Assembly: GCA_021397835.1 (NCBI GenBank)
Contig: JAJFZO010000447.1
Location: 372,001-436,000 of the forward strand
DNA length: 64,000 nt
Direction of reading: 5' to 3'
Source of the DNA: Moringa oleifera
Lineage: Eukaryota > Streptophyta > Magnoliopsida > Brassicales > Moringaceae
The notes below the pieces were generated by a model. It did not search any database. It was given only the letters and a program-made list of their open reading frames with translations, and was not told the origin of the DNA. This document shows positions 48,458 to 61,441 of this stretch, one piece after another. The position numbers and the translations under genes were made by a program. Every line of letters starts with the position of its first letter. Position 1 is the first letter of the stretch.

Positions 48458-49869
48458 ATGAAATTTGGATTTAAAATTTAAATGTAAATGTTAAAAATTA
48501 ATGTTTTACTAGTGTTTAGGATTATCATATTTTAAAATTATTATATGTATTATATTTTAATATAATATTACTATTTATTTTAGTTTAATATTAATATGTT
48601 ATTGCATTTACATGAATTATAAAATATATTTTAAAAATTAGAGATTAAATGAGAGTGAGATCTTTATATTTCTAGTATAAAAAATATTTTAAAGATTAAG
48701 AATTAAACAAGAGTGAGAACTTAATATTTTTCATTATAGAAAATCATTTTAAGAATTAAACGGAATGCAAGAGTCAAACTTTTATATTTTTTTTAAAGTT
48801 AAAATTTTACTTGTTTTCCTTCTTTGCACATTCAAGTTCTTTTTAAAATTTATTTTTAAAAATCAAATTTAAATATTAACTAAGTTTTAAAACTAAGAAA
48901 CAATAATGATTAATTAGTACTAATCCTCGGGTACTACGAAGAATCTAATCATTCCTAATGCATAAATAACTCCCAAACCTAAATCTTTAGTTTCTAAATA
49001 CTAATCAAGCTTTAATTTTTTTTATTATCATTTAATGATTTTAAAAAATAAGTAAATTTTTCTTAATCACATTATAAAAAAGATTAGTGATGAGTTTTCT
49101 TATTTTTTATTTTTTATTTTTCTAAAAAAATCACACAAAAGATTTTTAAGTCTGCATTAAGAATTTGAACTCGGTTAAAACCTATTCTGATTGTCATAAA
49201 AATTTAGATTTCGAGCCTAAATCTAAATGCTAAGAATTGATGCTTTACTTATGTGTAGGATTATGACATGTTGAAATTATTATATGCATTACATTTTAAT
49301 ATGATGTTGTTATACACCTTAGTTTAATGATTAATATGTTATTGCATTTGTATGAATCATAAAAATATTTTGATGATTAAAGAGTAGAACAAGAATGAAA
49401 CTTTTATATTTTGCATCATAAGAAATATTTTTAGGATTAATGGTTGAATAAGAGTGAGATCTTTACATTCTCCATCATAAAAAATATTTGAAAGATTATG
49501 GATCGAAAAAGAGTGAAACTTTTATATTCTTCATCATGAGTATTAAATGAGTTTCAAAATCGAGAAATAACTATGATCAATTGGTATTGATCTCCAGACG
49601 CTACAATGATGTTAATCCTTTTTCATGCGTAATCAACTCTCGAACTTAAATCTTTTATTTCCAAAAGACCAGTCAAGCCTTCAAATTTGTTTTTTTATTT
49701 TAATTTAATGATTTTTTTAAAAAAATAAATTTTACTTTCCATTCACATTATAAAAAGGATTAATGGTGATTTTTTTAATTTTTTTAAAATAAAATCATCT
49801 AAAAGAATTTTTAAGTCATTAATTTCGAGGATTCAACCTTGATCGAAAACCTATTATGGCAGTCATTAA
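48458..49869. repeat. Tandem duplication, two units of about 670-740 bp
   Basis: Unit 1 is 48,458-49,197 and unit 2 is 49,198-49,869. Shared landmarks in order are TTTACTAGTGTTTAGGATTA / TTTACTTATGTGTAGGATTA, AATATGTTATTGCATTT, AGAGTGAGATCTTTA, a TACTACGAAGA / GCTACAATGATG block, TAACTCCCAAACCTAAATCTT / CAACTCTCGAACTTAAATCTT, and CACATTATAAAAA-GATTA. Unit 2 also contains internal ~65-bp repeats of AAGAGTGAAACTTTTATATT type. There is no protein frame. The motifs resemble noncoding DNA of Tat-like Gypsy elements. Confidence 0.82.
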
Positions 49870-51289
49870 TTGATAGTTATCTTTATCTATTCCTTTTTTT
49901 GTATGCTTAAATGCATATATACAAAGAATAAGCAAATTGTTGTCATCTTGGAAATGTAAGGGACTCAACTTGTTGAGTTAGAGGCACTTTATAAGGAAGA
50001 ACAAACCTTAAGGAAATGTTTTGCTAGTACAGTAGGTACTCATGACCTTGAAAACTTATTTCTAAGTCCATATTGAATTATTATCAATTGTTTCTTTTTT
50101 TTTTTCTTCTAATCAATTCCTAACTCTTAGTGTTAGAGGCACTTTACATTTTTTATTTTATTTGGCCATGCTGCTTATAAGATTGACTTATTGGACCCCT
50201 AACTTCTATTGCAATAGTGTTTTAGAGTATGTTGACATTGACTTAAATGTTACGAAAAGTGATTAAGAATATGTTGATAATGATTTAGACATGATTATTA
50301 TAGTGATTTACACTATTTTAATAGTGACATAAATGCTACCAATTGTGAGTTAAAGTGTGTTAATAGTGTTATGTTTTGGATTATATTAAAATGTTGGTGC
50401 ATGTTAGATGTCACAAGCATATATGAAAACAACATACTGCACATTTTATAAAGATAATAAAGCAATGGATTTGCACTAGAAGACGTGACCCTGGTTTTAC
50501 CCTTAACACATTACTAATCACATGGAATTTATCATTTGCAAGGTCAACGATGGAGTCTTTTACCTATAATTCATTGAGCTAATTATCCAAGGCCTTTCAC
50601 TAAGTTTTATTGAGGGGAACATTACATGGATTCAAAAATACATGATGATAACAATACATGCAAATGCGAAAGAAGTTACTTGAGTTATTACGTTAAAAAT
50701 GCAGTTGGTGAATGTAGATGGGTTAGAGTTGGTTTCTATTATTACTTTACACAGCAATACATGAAATCGATTTCATATAAGTTTGTTTGAATATAATTTA
50801 TTATCACACTATTTAAGTTGACATTTTGTTGAATTCATTAGACAGATACTTCTACATTTTTAATTATTAATAGGATATTCGTCAACCATTTTATGCTTTT
50901 TTTTAACTCACAATATCTCACTTTCATAATGATTTAAAACAAGTTTCATAAATTTCAAAACACATTTGAATTCAAATTATGTACTAAATAGTGATTTAAA
51001 ACAAGTTTTCCTAAATAGTTAACAAATCATTAGTACTAGGTTAAGTTACTATAGTACATAATATTTCACTTCTGCAATGGTACACATCACTTTTAGAATA
51101 CTAATTACCTATTCCTTGGGCTACTACACCAATACAATAATATATATCACTATGATAGTGCAATAAGTCATTTATGCTGCCAAATAATTATATTAATGTA
51201 CTCAACATTGTGAACTGACCAGTGAAAAAATACATGTGACATAAATTAAGTAACCTATGAAGTATTTATGGTTTGTTCATCCACCAGTT
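49870..51289. other. AT-rich DNA, no gene recognised
   Basis: From 50,210 to 50,390 short phrases such as AGTGATTTA, GTTGATAATG and TTAATAGTG recur irregularly. Nothing coding could be supported. Confidence 0.4.
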
Positions 51290-51580
51290 GTGTTGCGACT
51301 TACCAAGTTTGGGCAAGTCTGCTGCTTTGTGGCTAACAATGCCATAATTGTGGCACTTTCATCAATATTTTATGAAACTAGATGAGATTGGTGTAGTTGA
51401 TAACATCTCTAGTTCTATTTATTGGAGATTTAGACATTGCAGATTGTTGTGACAATATTGACTACATCAAAAATACTTTCTCTACATAACTCTTTCCCTA
51501 CTTAAGGTAAACCTTCGTTTCTTTCTACAACCTAGAAGTCTACCATTAATAAGTGGTAGTACAATCTTGTTATTAACATA
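51290..51580 (-). pseudogene. Possible MULE transposase C-terminal remnant
   Basis: On the minus strand LPLINGRLLGCRKKRRF near 51,520-51,575 resembles the P-P-x-x-R-x-P-G-R-P-K-K-x-R tail of Mutator-like transposases. About 60 codons downstream KCHNYGIVSHKAADLPK near 51,300-51,350 resembles the zinc knuckle that follows it (C-x2-C-x4-H-x4-C, with changed cysteines). Stops and frameshifts lie between. The catalytic DDE and SWIM regions were not found, and no terminal inverted repeats were located, so the call is tentative. Confidence 0.35.
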
Positions 51581-54500
51581 GTTTTGAATAACTCAGTTAC
51601 ATTTTTTACCAAACTAGAATGATTATTTACGAATGTGCTTTACGAAAATAAGTTTGTTTGTAGTAATCTGCACATAAACACAAAGTATATAATCCTTTCC
51701 TTATAGTAAAAAAAAAACCTATTCAATTAATTTCAAAAATGTCACTTAATGACTCAAATAAGCAAATATATATGTTCCTATCACTATTATGGATAATATA
51801 TCACTACACAAATATGTTAAGTAAGGCATAGTAGAGAAAGGTGAGAAAGATCAAGCAATCTCCGAGTTGAAATCAATCCCAAACCCGGTAAATAGGAGTT
51901 TTCCTAGCTCTAGAGAAATTTCTTTTTGAACGATCCTAAGTGGTAGCCGAAAGGTTGATTTGGATGATGCTATGACACAGCATCACGTCATTGCCACACA
52001 GAAACATATTTAGTGAGTTTCAAAAATGTCATTGACTAAACGAGTATATTTATTTATTATCATCTTTACAATCAAGAAGTCTAGCTCAATTTGATAACTG
52101 CTATAGTTAATACCTAAAACTAATTTCACTTACTCTAGTAACTCATTATATATGTAGTTCCTCAGGACCAACACTCCTCTCTTTAGATAGTAGCACCAAA
52201 ATATGTGTAATTCAAACTATTCTCAAACCATTTTTTATTAAATGAGATTAATAGTCAAATCTCATTAGTCATCTTGCATTATGACTAAAACATGCCTAAT
52301 TAACATAATGGTAGCCTCTATAAGCACTCTAGTTGCATTATTTTATTTTTAATATTTAACTCACTATGAAAGCAAGTAACTACAGCTAGTGAACAATCAT
52401 TATCGATAATTATCATATCTTGCTAGTCCCACACTACAACAAGTATTTGTCGATGATAATGTTGTCAAATAACTTTCGATTGGCAACTATTACAATTATA
52501 AAACATAAAGTAGCTTATTTGTGAAAATTCACCATTATTAGTGCATAATAAGTAACTATTGCCAAGATGACCAACTAATTTGTATAAAACTAGCATACAT
52601 CTGCATAATGCATTTTTAAAAGTCACTACGTATTGAAATAATACTAAATCCTCTCAAAAAAAAAGAAAAAAAAAACACTTGCCTAACGTGGGTTCAATAT
52701 AAAACCTAAATATCAAATAATGAGCATCACAAAATTAGAAATCCAAAAAAGAGAATGAAGCTTAGGTTTTGGTTTTCTGTGTAGCCTCAACATCCACTAA
52801 AGCTAGAATAAAAAAAAACCATCAATCATGTATTGCAAGTGAAGAAAACATGTATAGTGAACCCATGAACCAACTATTGCATGGAGATAACCCAGAAAAA
52901 AATAATAATAATAACAATGTAAAACAAAAATTTTAAAGAATCGATTTATCGGTTACGGCCAACCTTGTTACCCATTATGGAGTGGGTTGATTATCATCTT
53001 TATCAAAGACCACCAGCCAAAATATGCAGGTCACCTTCCATAATATATAAATCTGACCAAATTACAAAGGAATATCTTATTAAATTGCAGAAGAATTTAA
53101 GAGAGGATTGATAAAATGAGTTTTCACTAAGTCTTTGAGAGAAAAGAATGGATTACTTTTTGGAGTGTTAGCGAGGTAATAAAAAGTGAGATGGTGTGAA
53201 TGTCAACACACTGTTAGAAAAATAAGGGGAAAGTGGGATTTTAGCCAAATGTGTAAGGAAGGCTAAAATGGTTTACACAACCAAAAAAGGGGACGTAGCA
53301 TCTTCGCAATTGAAAAAAAAAAAGAAGATAAAATTAATCAACTTATTAATGTGGATACACTTTTGAAATAAAAGATATTCTAGTCATTTTTGTCAATGAA
53401 CTCAAAATTTTATTAATAGATATCTAAGCAAGAGAAGTAACATTTATAAACACAATAGTAGATAATGCCCAATATAATTTGAAATAGTTATTTAGAGTCC
53501 ACTTATCATTTCTTAATGAAGCAATAATAATCAATTATAACATTATATATTTATATTTATGAAAATTACTCATATATATATTTATATAACTTGCTATGTT
53601 GAAGCTAGAAATTCGTTTTTCCTAGCCTTACCATTTTAAATGAGCAATTGAATTAAACTATCTCTCGTGCAAATAGTTTTAATATTGAGATGAAAATCAA
53701 TAAATAGATAAATACTATAAAAATATTATTTAAAACTCTAAAAATATTTTATCTCCTAATATTTATTCTAAATTTCAAGACATTTTTAAACATACTTTGA
53801 CTAATGAAAATAATTAAAATATTAAACTTGTTAAAAAAATTTAAAAATTAAAAATATTCAAATTAAAAATCTTGTGCTATAGATTTTGGTTTAAAATTTT
53901 TTATATATAAAAAAAAATATTCAAACTACTATTATAAAAAAAATAAAGTTTTTTTAGCACTGACAAAATTATTTAGAAAAGTTTTAGTGTCAAAAATTTG
54001 AAAATTTTATATTAAATATCTTGTGAGTTGAAAATTATTCAAAATTGAAAGATTGACTTGAAATTGAATTAATGCAAAATTTATTCATCATCTTTTAAGC
54101 ATTTCAACAATAAAAATATACTTAAATTTTTTTTTCATATTAGTTTGAGTCAAAGTCTAATTTAACCATTTCTCATTAATAAAAACTTGTTGGAAGATAT
54201 TTTACAATTCAAGGTAAAGATCAGGTGAAAAATATTTTCTAAAATTTTAGATGATATTTATTCAAATTTATATTTACCAATAAGAGATATGATAAAATTA
54301 AGTAAAAAAAATTCTACGATATCCTTAAAAGATAAGATAAAATTAAATGAAAACAAAATTCTAGGTTTGTCTTTATCAATAAGAAAGAAATTAAGATTGA
54401 GTGAGACAAAAGGATTAACTAGAAATGTAAGTTATAGTTTTATCAATCGAATAAAATGTTGATTTCTTAATTTCTAATTTAATTAATGAGATCTTAAGAT

Positions 54501-56903
54501 TTCCATCCCAATATTATGGACTCAACTCATTTTAAAGACTCATCTTTTCTCTCCAATTTGCATACATTAAAATGATTTAAGTATTAAAAAATCTTTAAAG
54601 AAAATATGAATATTGTAGTTTTTTTATATTTTAAAAATGAGTAAATATTATATAAAAGTTTAATATTTACCCCATATTCTCAATCAAACTTTCATGTTTA
54701 AAAAGCCACAAATCAAACTTTAATCAATTAGATTTATTCAAAATAAATTTTAACTCAAATTGCTATAAAACATTAGAGAATATTTTTGTTATTGAAATAT
54801 CTCGAAAATAATTCAAATGAATTTTTACTCCATTTTGAATCCATCTCTCAAATTTAAATATTTTTTATAAAAAAATTTTTTTGTGAATTTTTTAAAATTT
54901 TAACATTGTAAATTTTTAAATATATATATTTTTCAGTACTCATCAAATTTTAAAATTTTTTGTGTTGGTAGTATGAATATTTTTTTATATTTGTAAAAAA
55001 TCAAAATTATTGTATAAGATGTTCAATTTAATTATCTTTAATTTTTTTAATTATTTGGTAAAGTTTAATTTAATATAAATTAATAAATCAAAATGTAATT
55101 TATTACTTTTTAAATATAATAATTTGATTGGTAACATAAAATAAATATCCAAATTTTATAAATTTTTTATCTTTTAAAAATATATACACCACTACAACTT
55201 TCACTTCAATCAATTTTTGGCTAAATTATTATCTAATTGTATATCTTCTGTTTTTGCATTAATTTTTTTAGTTTATCTCTTTCACTATTGTTGATACATT
55301 ACTTGTCATAGCTGAGCTTGCTTGCTGTACAAAACAGATCATAGAAGACCATATATATTCTTCAAATTTTTGTTGATGTCATGTTTCATGTTTTGTTGTC
55401 AAAATCATAATCTTTTATATGCATATATATTATAAGCTTGGAATATTTTCTTTCCCTTAGACAATTAATCCAAACTTTCCATGCTCACGTTTAAAGTATT
55501 ACTTATTTTCTTTTTTTCTTTCTTGAAAGAAGAAAAAATTCAATAACTTTCTAGCTAGCCATGCTCCTGTTTGATTATAGATGGAGTACTTAATTCCTCT
55601 TAAGTGGGTACCAATAAAGTTAATCCAAACAGAAACATCCACCTTAAGACATAGCTGGAAGCAAATCATTTTGTGAACTTCTTTTCATGATTTAGAAAAA
55701 GAAAATATTGTTTTTTATGAACAAAGAATTGTAAAAGTTTAAGGATATGCAAAAATGAGTGATGCTCTCCACCAAAAGCAGGTAAGTAGAAAATGGTGCA
55801 AACAGAAATAGTCTTTATTATCAGCCAAAAAATGATTTGGTAATCTTATTCCATGCATGTATTTGTATCCTTCATAACCAAGTTAACTTTTCTCATCATT
55901 TTATATGTCAACTTATAGCTGTAAATTAAAGGAAACCCAATAGAGATTTATTTATGTAAGTTCTGCATGGAGCATCTCATTCTCTTCTTGCACAGCTGAT
56001 TGCCAGTAAGGATCCACATAAAGAATAAGGAACAATAACACTTAAAAAGAGGAATATTTTGACAAATTGAACGACCAAATTCTAGAATGAATGGTTGCGC
56101 ACATATATATTGGATTCTTTGTGACATTTAATTACATTTTTTGAACTGTTCATGATTTAGGCTCAAAATTATTGGTGAATCATTAGACAAAAAGGTCTGA
56201 CTAAGATTGTCATCAAACTCCTCAAAGAAGAAATCTAGAGATCCAAAGGACTGACACACGCATTAGACCATAGTGCGACACAGCTAGAAAGATGACATGC
56301 AATTTTATGCCATAAGATACCAAGAATGAATCAAAAAATTGAGAAGATGCTTTGGTATTAAATAAAAATCTGTAATTGAAACCGTATGGATATACTCGAC
56401 ATGTTTATGTATACAGACTTTTACCTCCATGATCTTAAGATTTTTCTTGGCGTGTTGAAGTTGCTTCATATATACCTCTTTATGGGCTGCATTAATTTAT
56501 GCTCCATATTTGTTTCAAGATAAAATGATTGAAGCCGAACCATCAACAATGGAAACTTCAGCTCGTAAAGTTCTTATAAGATACAATAGGGTGCATTAGT
56601 TGTTCCATCATTGCATCCATTCTCGACGTGAAGAAGGCAAAAGCTACAACACAAAGCTAACAGCACAAGTGGAAAGATTAACTATCATTGATCTTCATGT
56701 TCCATTTTCAGAATGCTTGTATGAAAAGAATTACAAAGTAAAGTTGTTGGTAGGTGTAGAAATACGTCCTCTGTATAAAGCAACAAGCCTTTTGATCTAT
56801 TGAATCCTCCAAAACTCAGTCGTTGCTGGCAGAAAAATACTTCCTGCCAGGCTTCTACAACCGTTATTTCTCTAAGAAATCAGATACATATTGACCCTAA
56901 TCA
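51581..56903. other. Long AT-rich intergenic DNA
   Basis: At 52,432 CACTACAACAAGTATTTGTC resembles the start of a CACTA transposon terminal repeat, but no matching GTTGTAGTG end was found to its right. From 53,400 to 55,270 the DNA is very AT-rich and featureless. From 55,300 to 56,900 the composition is more mixed and may include the 3' flank of the gene at 56,904-57,134. Confidence 0.35.
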
Positions 56904-57134
56904 TTACGGAGAATAAACAGGCAGATGGCAACCAAGAGGGGTTGCAGCTGCAAAGAAGAAACAAATAACGCAGTTCCAAGTCAGGAACTTCAAGATCTTG
57001 TGCATGAAAGAAGAGAAGATTTGACGTTTGATTTGTCCTCTACGTGGAGGAACCGACTTCTTGTAATCGCCTTCTTTGTGAAGCACCATTTCTTGTTCAT
57101 TTGAAGGTGATGAAGCTGTTGATGAAGCCACCAT
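56904..57134 (-). CDS. Small plant protein with PPRRGQIKRQIF core (third family member)
   Basis: 76 residues in one exon from the ATG at 57,134 (MVASSTASSPSNEQEMV). Residues 29-41 are VPPRRGQIKRQIF, matching LPPTRGRVKRLIF in the genes at 9,913 and 38,130. The core is followed by SSFMHKILKFL, similar in placement to the basic helical tail of the others. The C-terminus differs: NCVICFFFAAATPLGC is hydrophobic and could be a membrane segment or lipid-modified tail, whereas the other two end in a basic tail. A non-ATG extension of ten codons exists upstream, but the TATA box about 70 bp from this ATG favours it. The DNA between the two more similar copies and this one shows no other obvious similarity, so the duplication is older. 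Function is unknown. Confidence 0.62.
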   Translation of the reverse strand: MVASSTASSPSNEQEMVLHKEGDYKKSVPPRRGQIKRQIFSSFMHKILKFLTWNCVICFFFAAATPLGCHLPVYSP

Positions 57135-57202
57135 CTTGATTTTCTCTACTCTGTTTAGCAGCAAAACGAGAGAGTAATATTAGAGACAAAAGGGGATAGG
57201 CT

Positions 57203-57209
57203 TTATAAA
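57203..57209 (-). promoter_or_regulatory. TATA box of the third small gene
   Basis: The minus strand reads TTTATAAAG within a palindromic CTTTATAAAG, about 70 bp upstream of the ATG at 57,134, a normal core promoter spacing. Confidence 0.55.
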
Positions 57210-59699
57210 GCTTTTAGCCTGCCCTCCTTAATTTATGCCTTCATGACTGCCTGTAAGAGCATATAGACCTTGATGCACAAGAGAACTTCTTTGACGCCCA
57301 CTGTTTTGTTACTTATTCCCGGACATACCTTGCTCATTATATAGTAAACTCAACCAAACACCAACTCCCTCAAGCAGAGAAAAAGAGGTACAAGGAGTTA
57401 AGATTTGATTTGATATAGTTTATGACAAAATGTCAAAGCATACGAAATTGTGAACATAAAGGATTCATTGAATTAGAAACCCATAAATCTTTGCAAGACC
57501 CTCAAGAGTGGGTTCCTCTCAATTTAATTTATATTTCCTTTTCAAACGACTTTTATCATATGATGAGGACAGGTAAATATGGGTCTAATAATTTGGGCAT
57601 GACACCCAATTTGGAGATCAGAATTTGGGGCGTATCCATGCATTGAAGAAAAATGGGGCAAAAAAAAAAACCAAAGAATATAACTTTTCAAGCTCCAAGT
57701 TCATGCATGTACACGAAGTCCATTTTGTGTTGACTTTGACGCCTGACTAATTAAACCATGAGACCATTGAATTTTATGGACAGTCATTCTCGATGCTCAT
57801 TTGATAAGTTTCAATTAAAACATGCCATTTATATGGGTAAGTGGATTGTTGAAAATGATGATATCTAGCTTTCTGCTTGTCTGAAAGCCAACATGATAAC
57901 TTCACCATGCACCCAATCCCTTTTTCATGCAGAAACCTGTGGAGATGCAGAAAGTTCTATACAGTCTTAGTCAAAACCCTTTTTTCCTTTTTTTATTTCC
58001 CAAAAAAAAAATAATCATTTGAAGGAGCAAACCATTATTATTACCCGAAGGAAACAGATTATTCTAATTAAGTTTTCTAATTAAATATACAAGAATCTAA
58101 TGAGGGTAACAAAACCTAAGGTAAGATGCAAACGAGAAATGAACATAGGAACAAAGAATTAATGACTGATCTATAAGCTCATATCAATCCATAATCTAGA
58201 AAGTGGAATCCGGTGAGGTTCATGTGGCTAACAGGTTAAATGAATATCTGAGTAATTAAGGCAGGTTAAGACCCATTTAGCTTAAGAAGACTCAATGTTT
58301 GGAGTTATGAACTTCTATGAATATGTAATTAAGGTCTTGCCCTACAATGTACTCAAAGCATATTTTTGATATCTTATGTGTTGCAGTAGTTAGTCAGTGG
58401 GTATACGAGTTTGTTTTTACCATATGTATTACATATAATCAATTGTAGAATTTTGCATGTTAAAGATGAAATTAGGAACTGGTAGTTTTTAAATAATGCA
58501 TTATATTAACTTGTTGGTTTGGGTATATGGTAATGTAAAATGGATTGCATCTTAACTAAAGGAATAATGATCAGGCTTTAAGGGAATGTATATCAAATGG
58601 CATCATGTTGTTATGCATTGAGTTGAACCAGAATGAGCACAAAGATTAATTAATTTCGCAAACTTGAAATTCAAATGAAAGAAGAATCCTCATCTTTGCG
58701 ATGTCCCTTTAACTACATCTCTAATTGATGATCCCTTCTTTTGAAAATGATATGTATATGAGGAAAAGAGTTCAAATTTTGAAGGGTATGAAAAATAAAA
58801 GAGAAGCTTTGCGTTCAAGTTAGTATTTATCAAGAATAAGCATTGAGAGATACTTTGGCCTTTTATAGAGAGTGGATGAGTAAATAAGCAATGGTGTGGG
58901 ATCTCCTCAACTGTAGTGGAATTGACTTGTAAACCGAAAATTTTACTTTTAAAATTTTTTTTAAGAAAGATAAAAATAAAAAAATAAATTGATCTTTAGT
59001 TTTTAATTTAAAAATTGATTATGTGCCAAAAAAATTAATACCTCCACAATGCTCAAAATTGATATCAATTAAACATGTTTATTTTTAAAAAATTTGTAAA
59101 ATGGAATGGGTTTAATATTTGTCATTCATTTTTAAACATATGCATGTAAACAAAGATTATTTTGAAAAGTGTAGGGACTTTACCATCATTCCTTCTCAAA
59201 GCTATTACAAATAATTTTTTAAAAAGAACAGTTTCACCATCCTTCAACTTCTAATTCAAAAATCAGTGCTTGATGTACTGCACTCTGCCATGATAAAAAA
59301 GACTTTCAAAATGCGATTTTTTCTCTTGAAATTTATTTCTTTTTTCTTTAAAGGAAAAAAGAAAAACTATCGTAAAATCACGTAACATCATATTAGGAAT
59401 TAAAAGTTGAATCTAATTCGTTTTTATTTTCTATATTCTGGCATCACTTCTTCAATCTAATCTTTACTTCAATGGTTATGCAAGTAGTTGTTGGAGTCAA
59501 GGCAAGGATGACAGTACAGCCATCTCTGCTATTATTTTTTTTTCCACTACTTCTTCGACCAAAGAAGCTTTTATGATCCTGTCTAATAGGATTGCGTATG
59601 ATCTTGGCCGATCAACAACCAATGATTGAAAAAAACAAAAAAGCAAAAGAAGAAGAAGAAAGAAAGAAAGAAGATGATGGTTGCCAACTGCCAAGCATA
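57210..59699. other. Intergenic DNA, no gene recognised
   Basis: No frame with gene-like content was found. A short hydrophobic Leu/Phe-rich frame at 59,497-59,694 on the minus strand lacks an ATG start and comes from a poly-pyrimidine (CTT)n tract. Confidence 0.4.
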
Positions 59700-60930
59700 A
59701 TTGAAATAGCTACCTCGTCAAGTAGGTTTGCAACTTATTGAGCTTCTCTAGTAAAGAAGTAAATGTAATCCTGTGGAGCCTCATGCTTTCCTTCTTTAAA
59801 CCCTCCAGGTAATCCATGTTCTTCTTTACTTAAATCCTACTTGCAAACTCTGTAGCAAGCAGAGTATAAAAGAAAAAAAATGTATATCTGGAATGACTCA
59901 ATTGTTGTCGGTTTAATTGAGTAGTGCCAATCCAACGCATCACTCATTAGTAGTAATGGCGAAGAGCTCGCACCGAGTAGTATTTAAGACTTTCTGCAAA
60001 AGAGTAGCATTCTTGAATGGCTTGACATGAATCTAAAGATCTGAGGTCCCATTGTCTGTTTGAATTTGTGGTTGTTTCAAATTATCAAGGATTGGTACAT
60101 CCATTATGCCAAAGAAAAATGCTGCTATGTCTCGATCTGGTCACCCAACTCATTTAATTTCTGTGAAATCATTTTTGGGTCGTAATGTTGATGTTCTTCT
60201 TGGGAAGGTTAGATCGACATCATACCTCGGGGTGAAGGCCATTTGGCTGCGCAGGCAGCTGGGATGCTGATGCACTTTATTATTGAGTTCGTGGTATTGC
60301 TCTTGAGGAGCCAGCGTGAAGGCATGTTCAAGCTCATTGTCCTATGGAGGCTAGGCTAGAATGGCTTGAATCTGAATGGGAAAATTAACAAAGGGCATCA
60401 TCCTTGTGACACCTTGAAGAGGCCAGAGAGGACTTATCTTGTCCTTTTGCTCATTAAGACCTGAAGTAGCATTATGACAATTGCTGCTCAATAATAATGT
60501 GGCACATTTCCTCCGTCTGCTTTTGTTGGGCCTGAAATTGCTGACGTTGTAGCTCTAACTGTTGTTCCAATGTGTTAAGCTGGTCCGAAGAAAAAGGTTC
60601 TTTTTTCCCTTCATCAAGCCCAACACCTCTAGAAAACAACTTCAGCAATTTCTGGGGAGCGTTGGCAGACGGAGGATTTCTATGCATCTAGGTTCTACAT
60701 GTAAGTGTTCTTCCCAGGACCAAGGCTTTTGTGCTCTAATGCCCATAAACAATGCTAGATGATTTAACTTCAAAAACGAATTTACTTAAAATTGACAAAG
60801 CTCTTGGTTCACTAGGTCGGGAGCTTGGAAAACTTGTAAAACAAAAGAAAATTTCGATGCTCAAGTTAATAACCATCATCGGGTCGATGTAATGGTTAAA
60901 CATCATGGAAGCGTTATTATCAACGTGCAA
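59700..60930 (-). pseudogene. Decayed Ty3/Gypsy gag
   Basis: On the minus strand a Gln-rich coiled-coil N-terminal part is open for 71 codons at 60,472-60,687 (LEQQLELQRQQFQAQQKQTE). It is followed by QKLNELGDQIE near 60,160 and by the capsid core: NLKQPQIQTDNGTSD near 60,070, DALDWHYSIKPTTIESFQ near 59,890-59,945, and LEGLKKGKHEAPQDYIYFFT near 59,760-59,820. This order matches the plant Retrotrans_gag region (a DALDWY-x-L-K-P box and a later x-x-x-Q-G-x-x-E-x-L-x-x-[FY] box). Stops and frameshifts occur in every segment. No pol, LTR or primer site was found nearby. Its GC content is higher than its surroundings. Confidence 0.65.
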
Positions 60931-61411
60931 GCAAAGATCTCAGGATCTCCGTAATCCTCAAGTGATAAGGATGATACTCTTGGAAGATAAGCTCTAAAGA
61001 AGATTTGAATCTGCCAGGTTTTCTGCTAAATCCGGTTTGAATCGAGCAAGACATGTGGTCTGATTTTAGCTGGACACATAGCATGAATTGACCAATCTTA
61101 CTTAACCAGTTTGACTTGATGTGGTATCTTTTAACAGGTTTAAAGACTCTTTCTTTTTATGAACACCCAAAAATACATCATTAATGGCACACATAACTAA
61201 TTATGGCCTATCATAATAAGAAACTGACAGAAACCTTATTCCTTGAAAAAAAAAAAATGTAAATCAAGGTCCTATTGGAATCTATGCCGGATGAAGCACA
61301 AACGTGTATTATTAAATCGAGATTAGATTTATGACCAACAACACCCAAATATTTTTATTGAGATAATAACATTTGTTTTTTTTATCTCTATTTTTTTTAT
61401 TATTATATACG

Positions 61412-61441
61412 CTAGTTTTGAGTTCGTGCAATGCATAGGAT
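61412..61441 (-). mobile_element. Helitron-like 3' end with hairpin
   Basis: On the minus strand the sequence reads CCTATGCATTGCACGAAC, then TCAAAACTAG. Plant Helitrons end in CTRR shortly after a GC-rich hairpin of the CCCGTGCATTGCACGGG type. The stem here is weakened by mutations, and the base after CTAG is C instead of the usual T. If real, the element extends right from 61,412. No 5' TC end was recognised and no Rep/helicase frame is present. Confidence 0.4.

Noticed and set aside
56600..56803. 67-codon plus-strand frame near the third small gene
   Set aside because: No recognisable motif, no promoter and a length expected by chance.
59497..59694. Leu/Phe-rich minus-strand frame resembling a signal peptide
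   Set aside because: It has no ATG at its start and derives from a (CTT)n-like pyrimidine tract.
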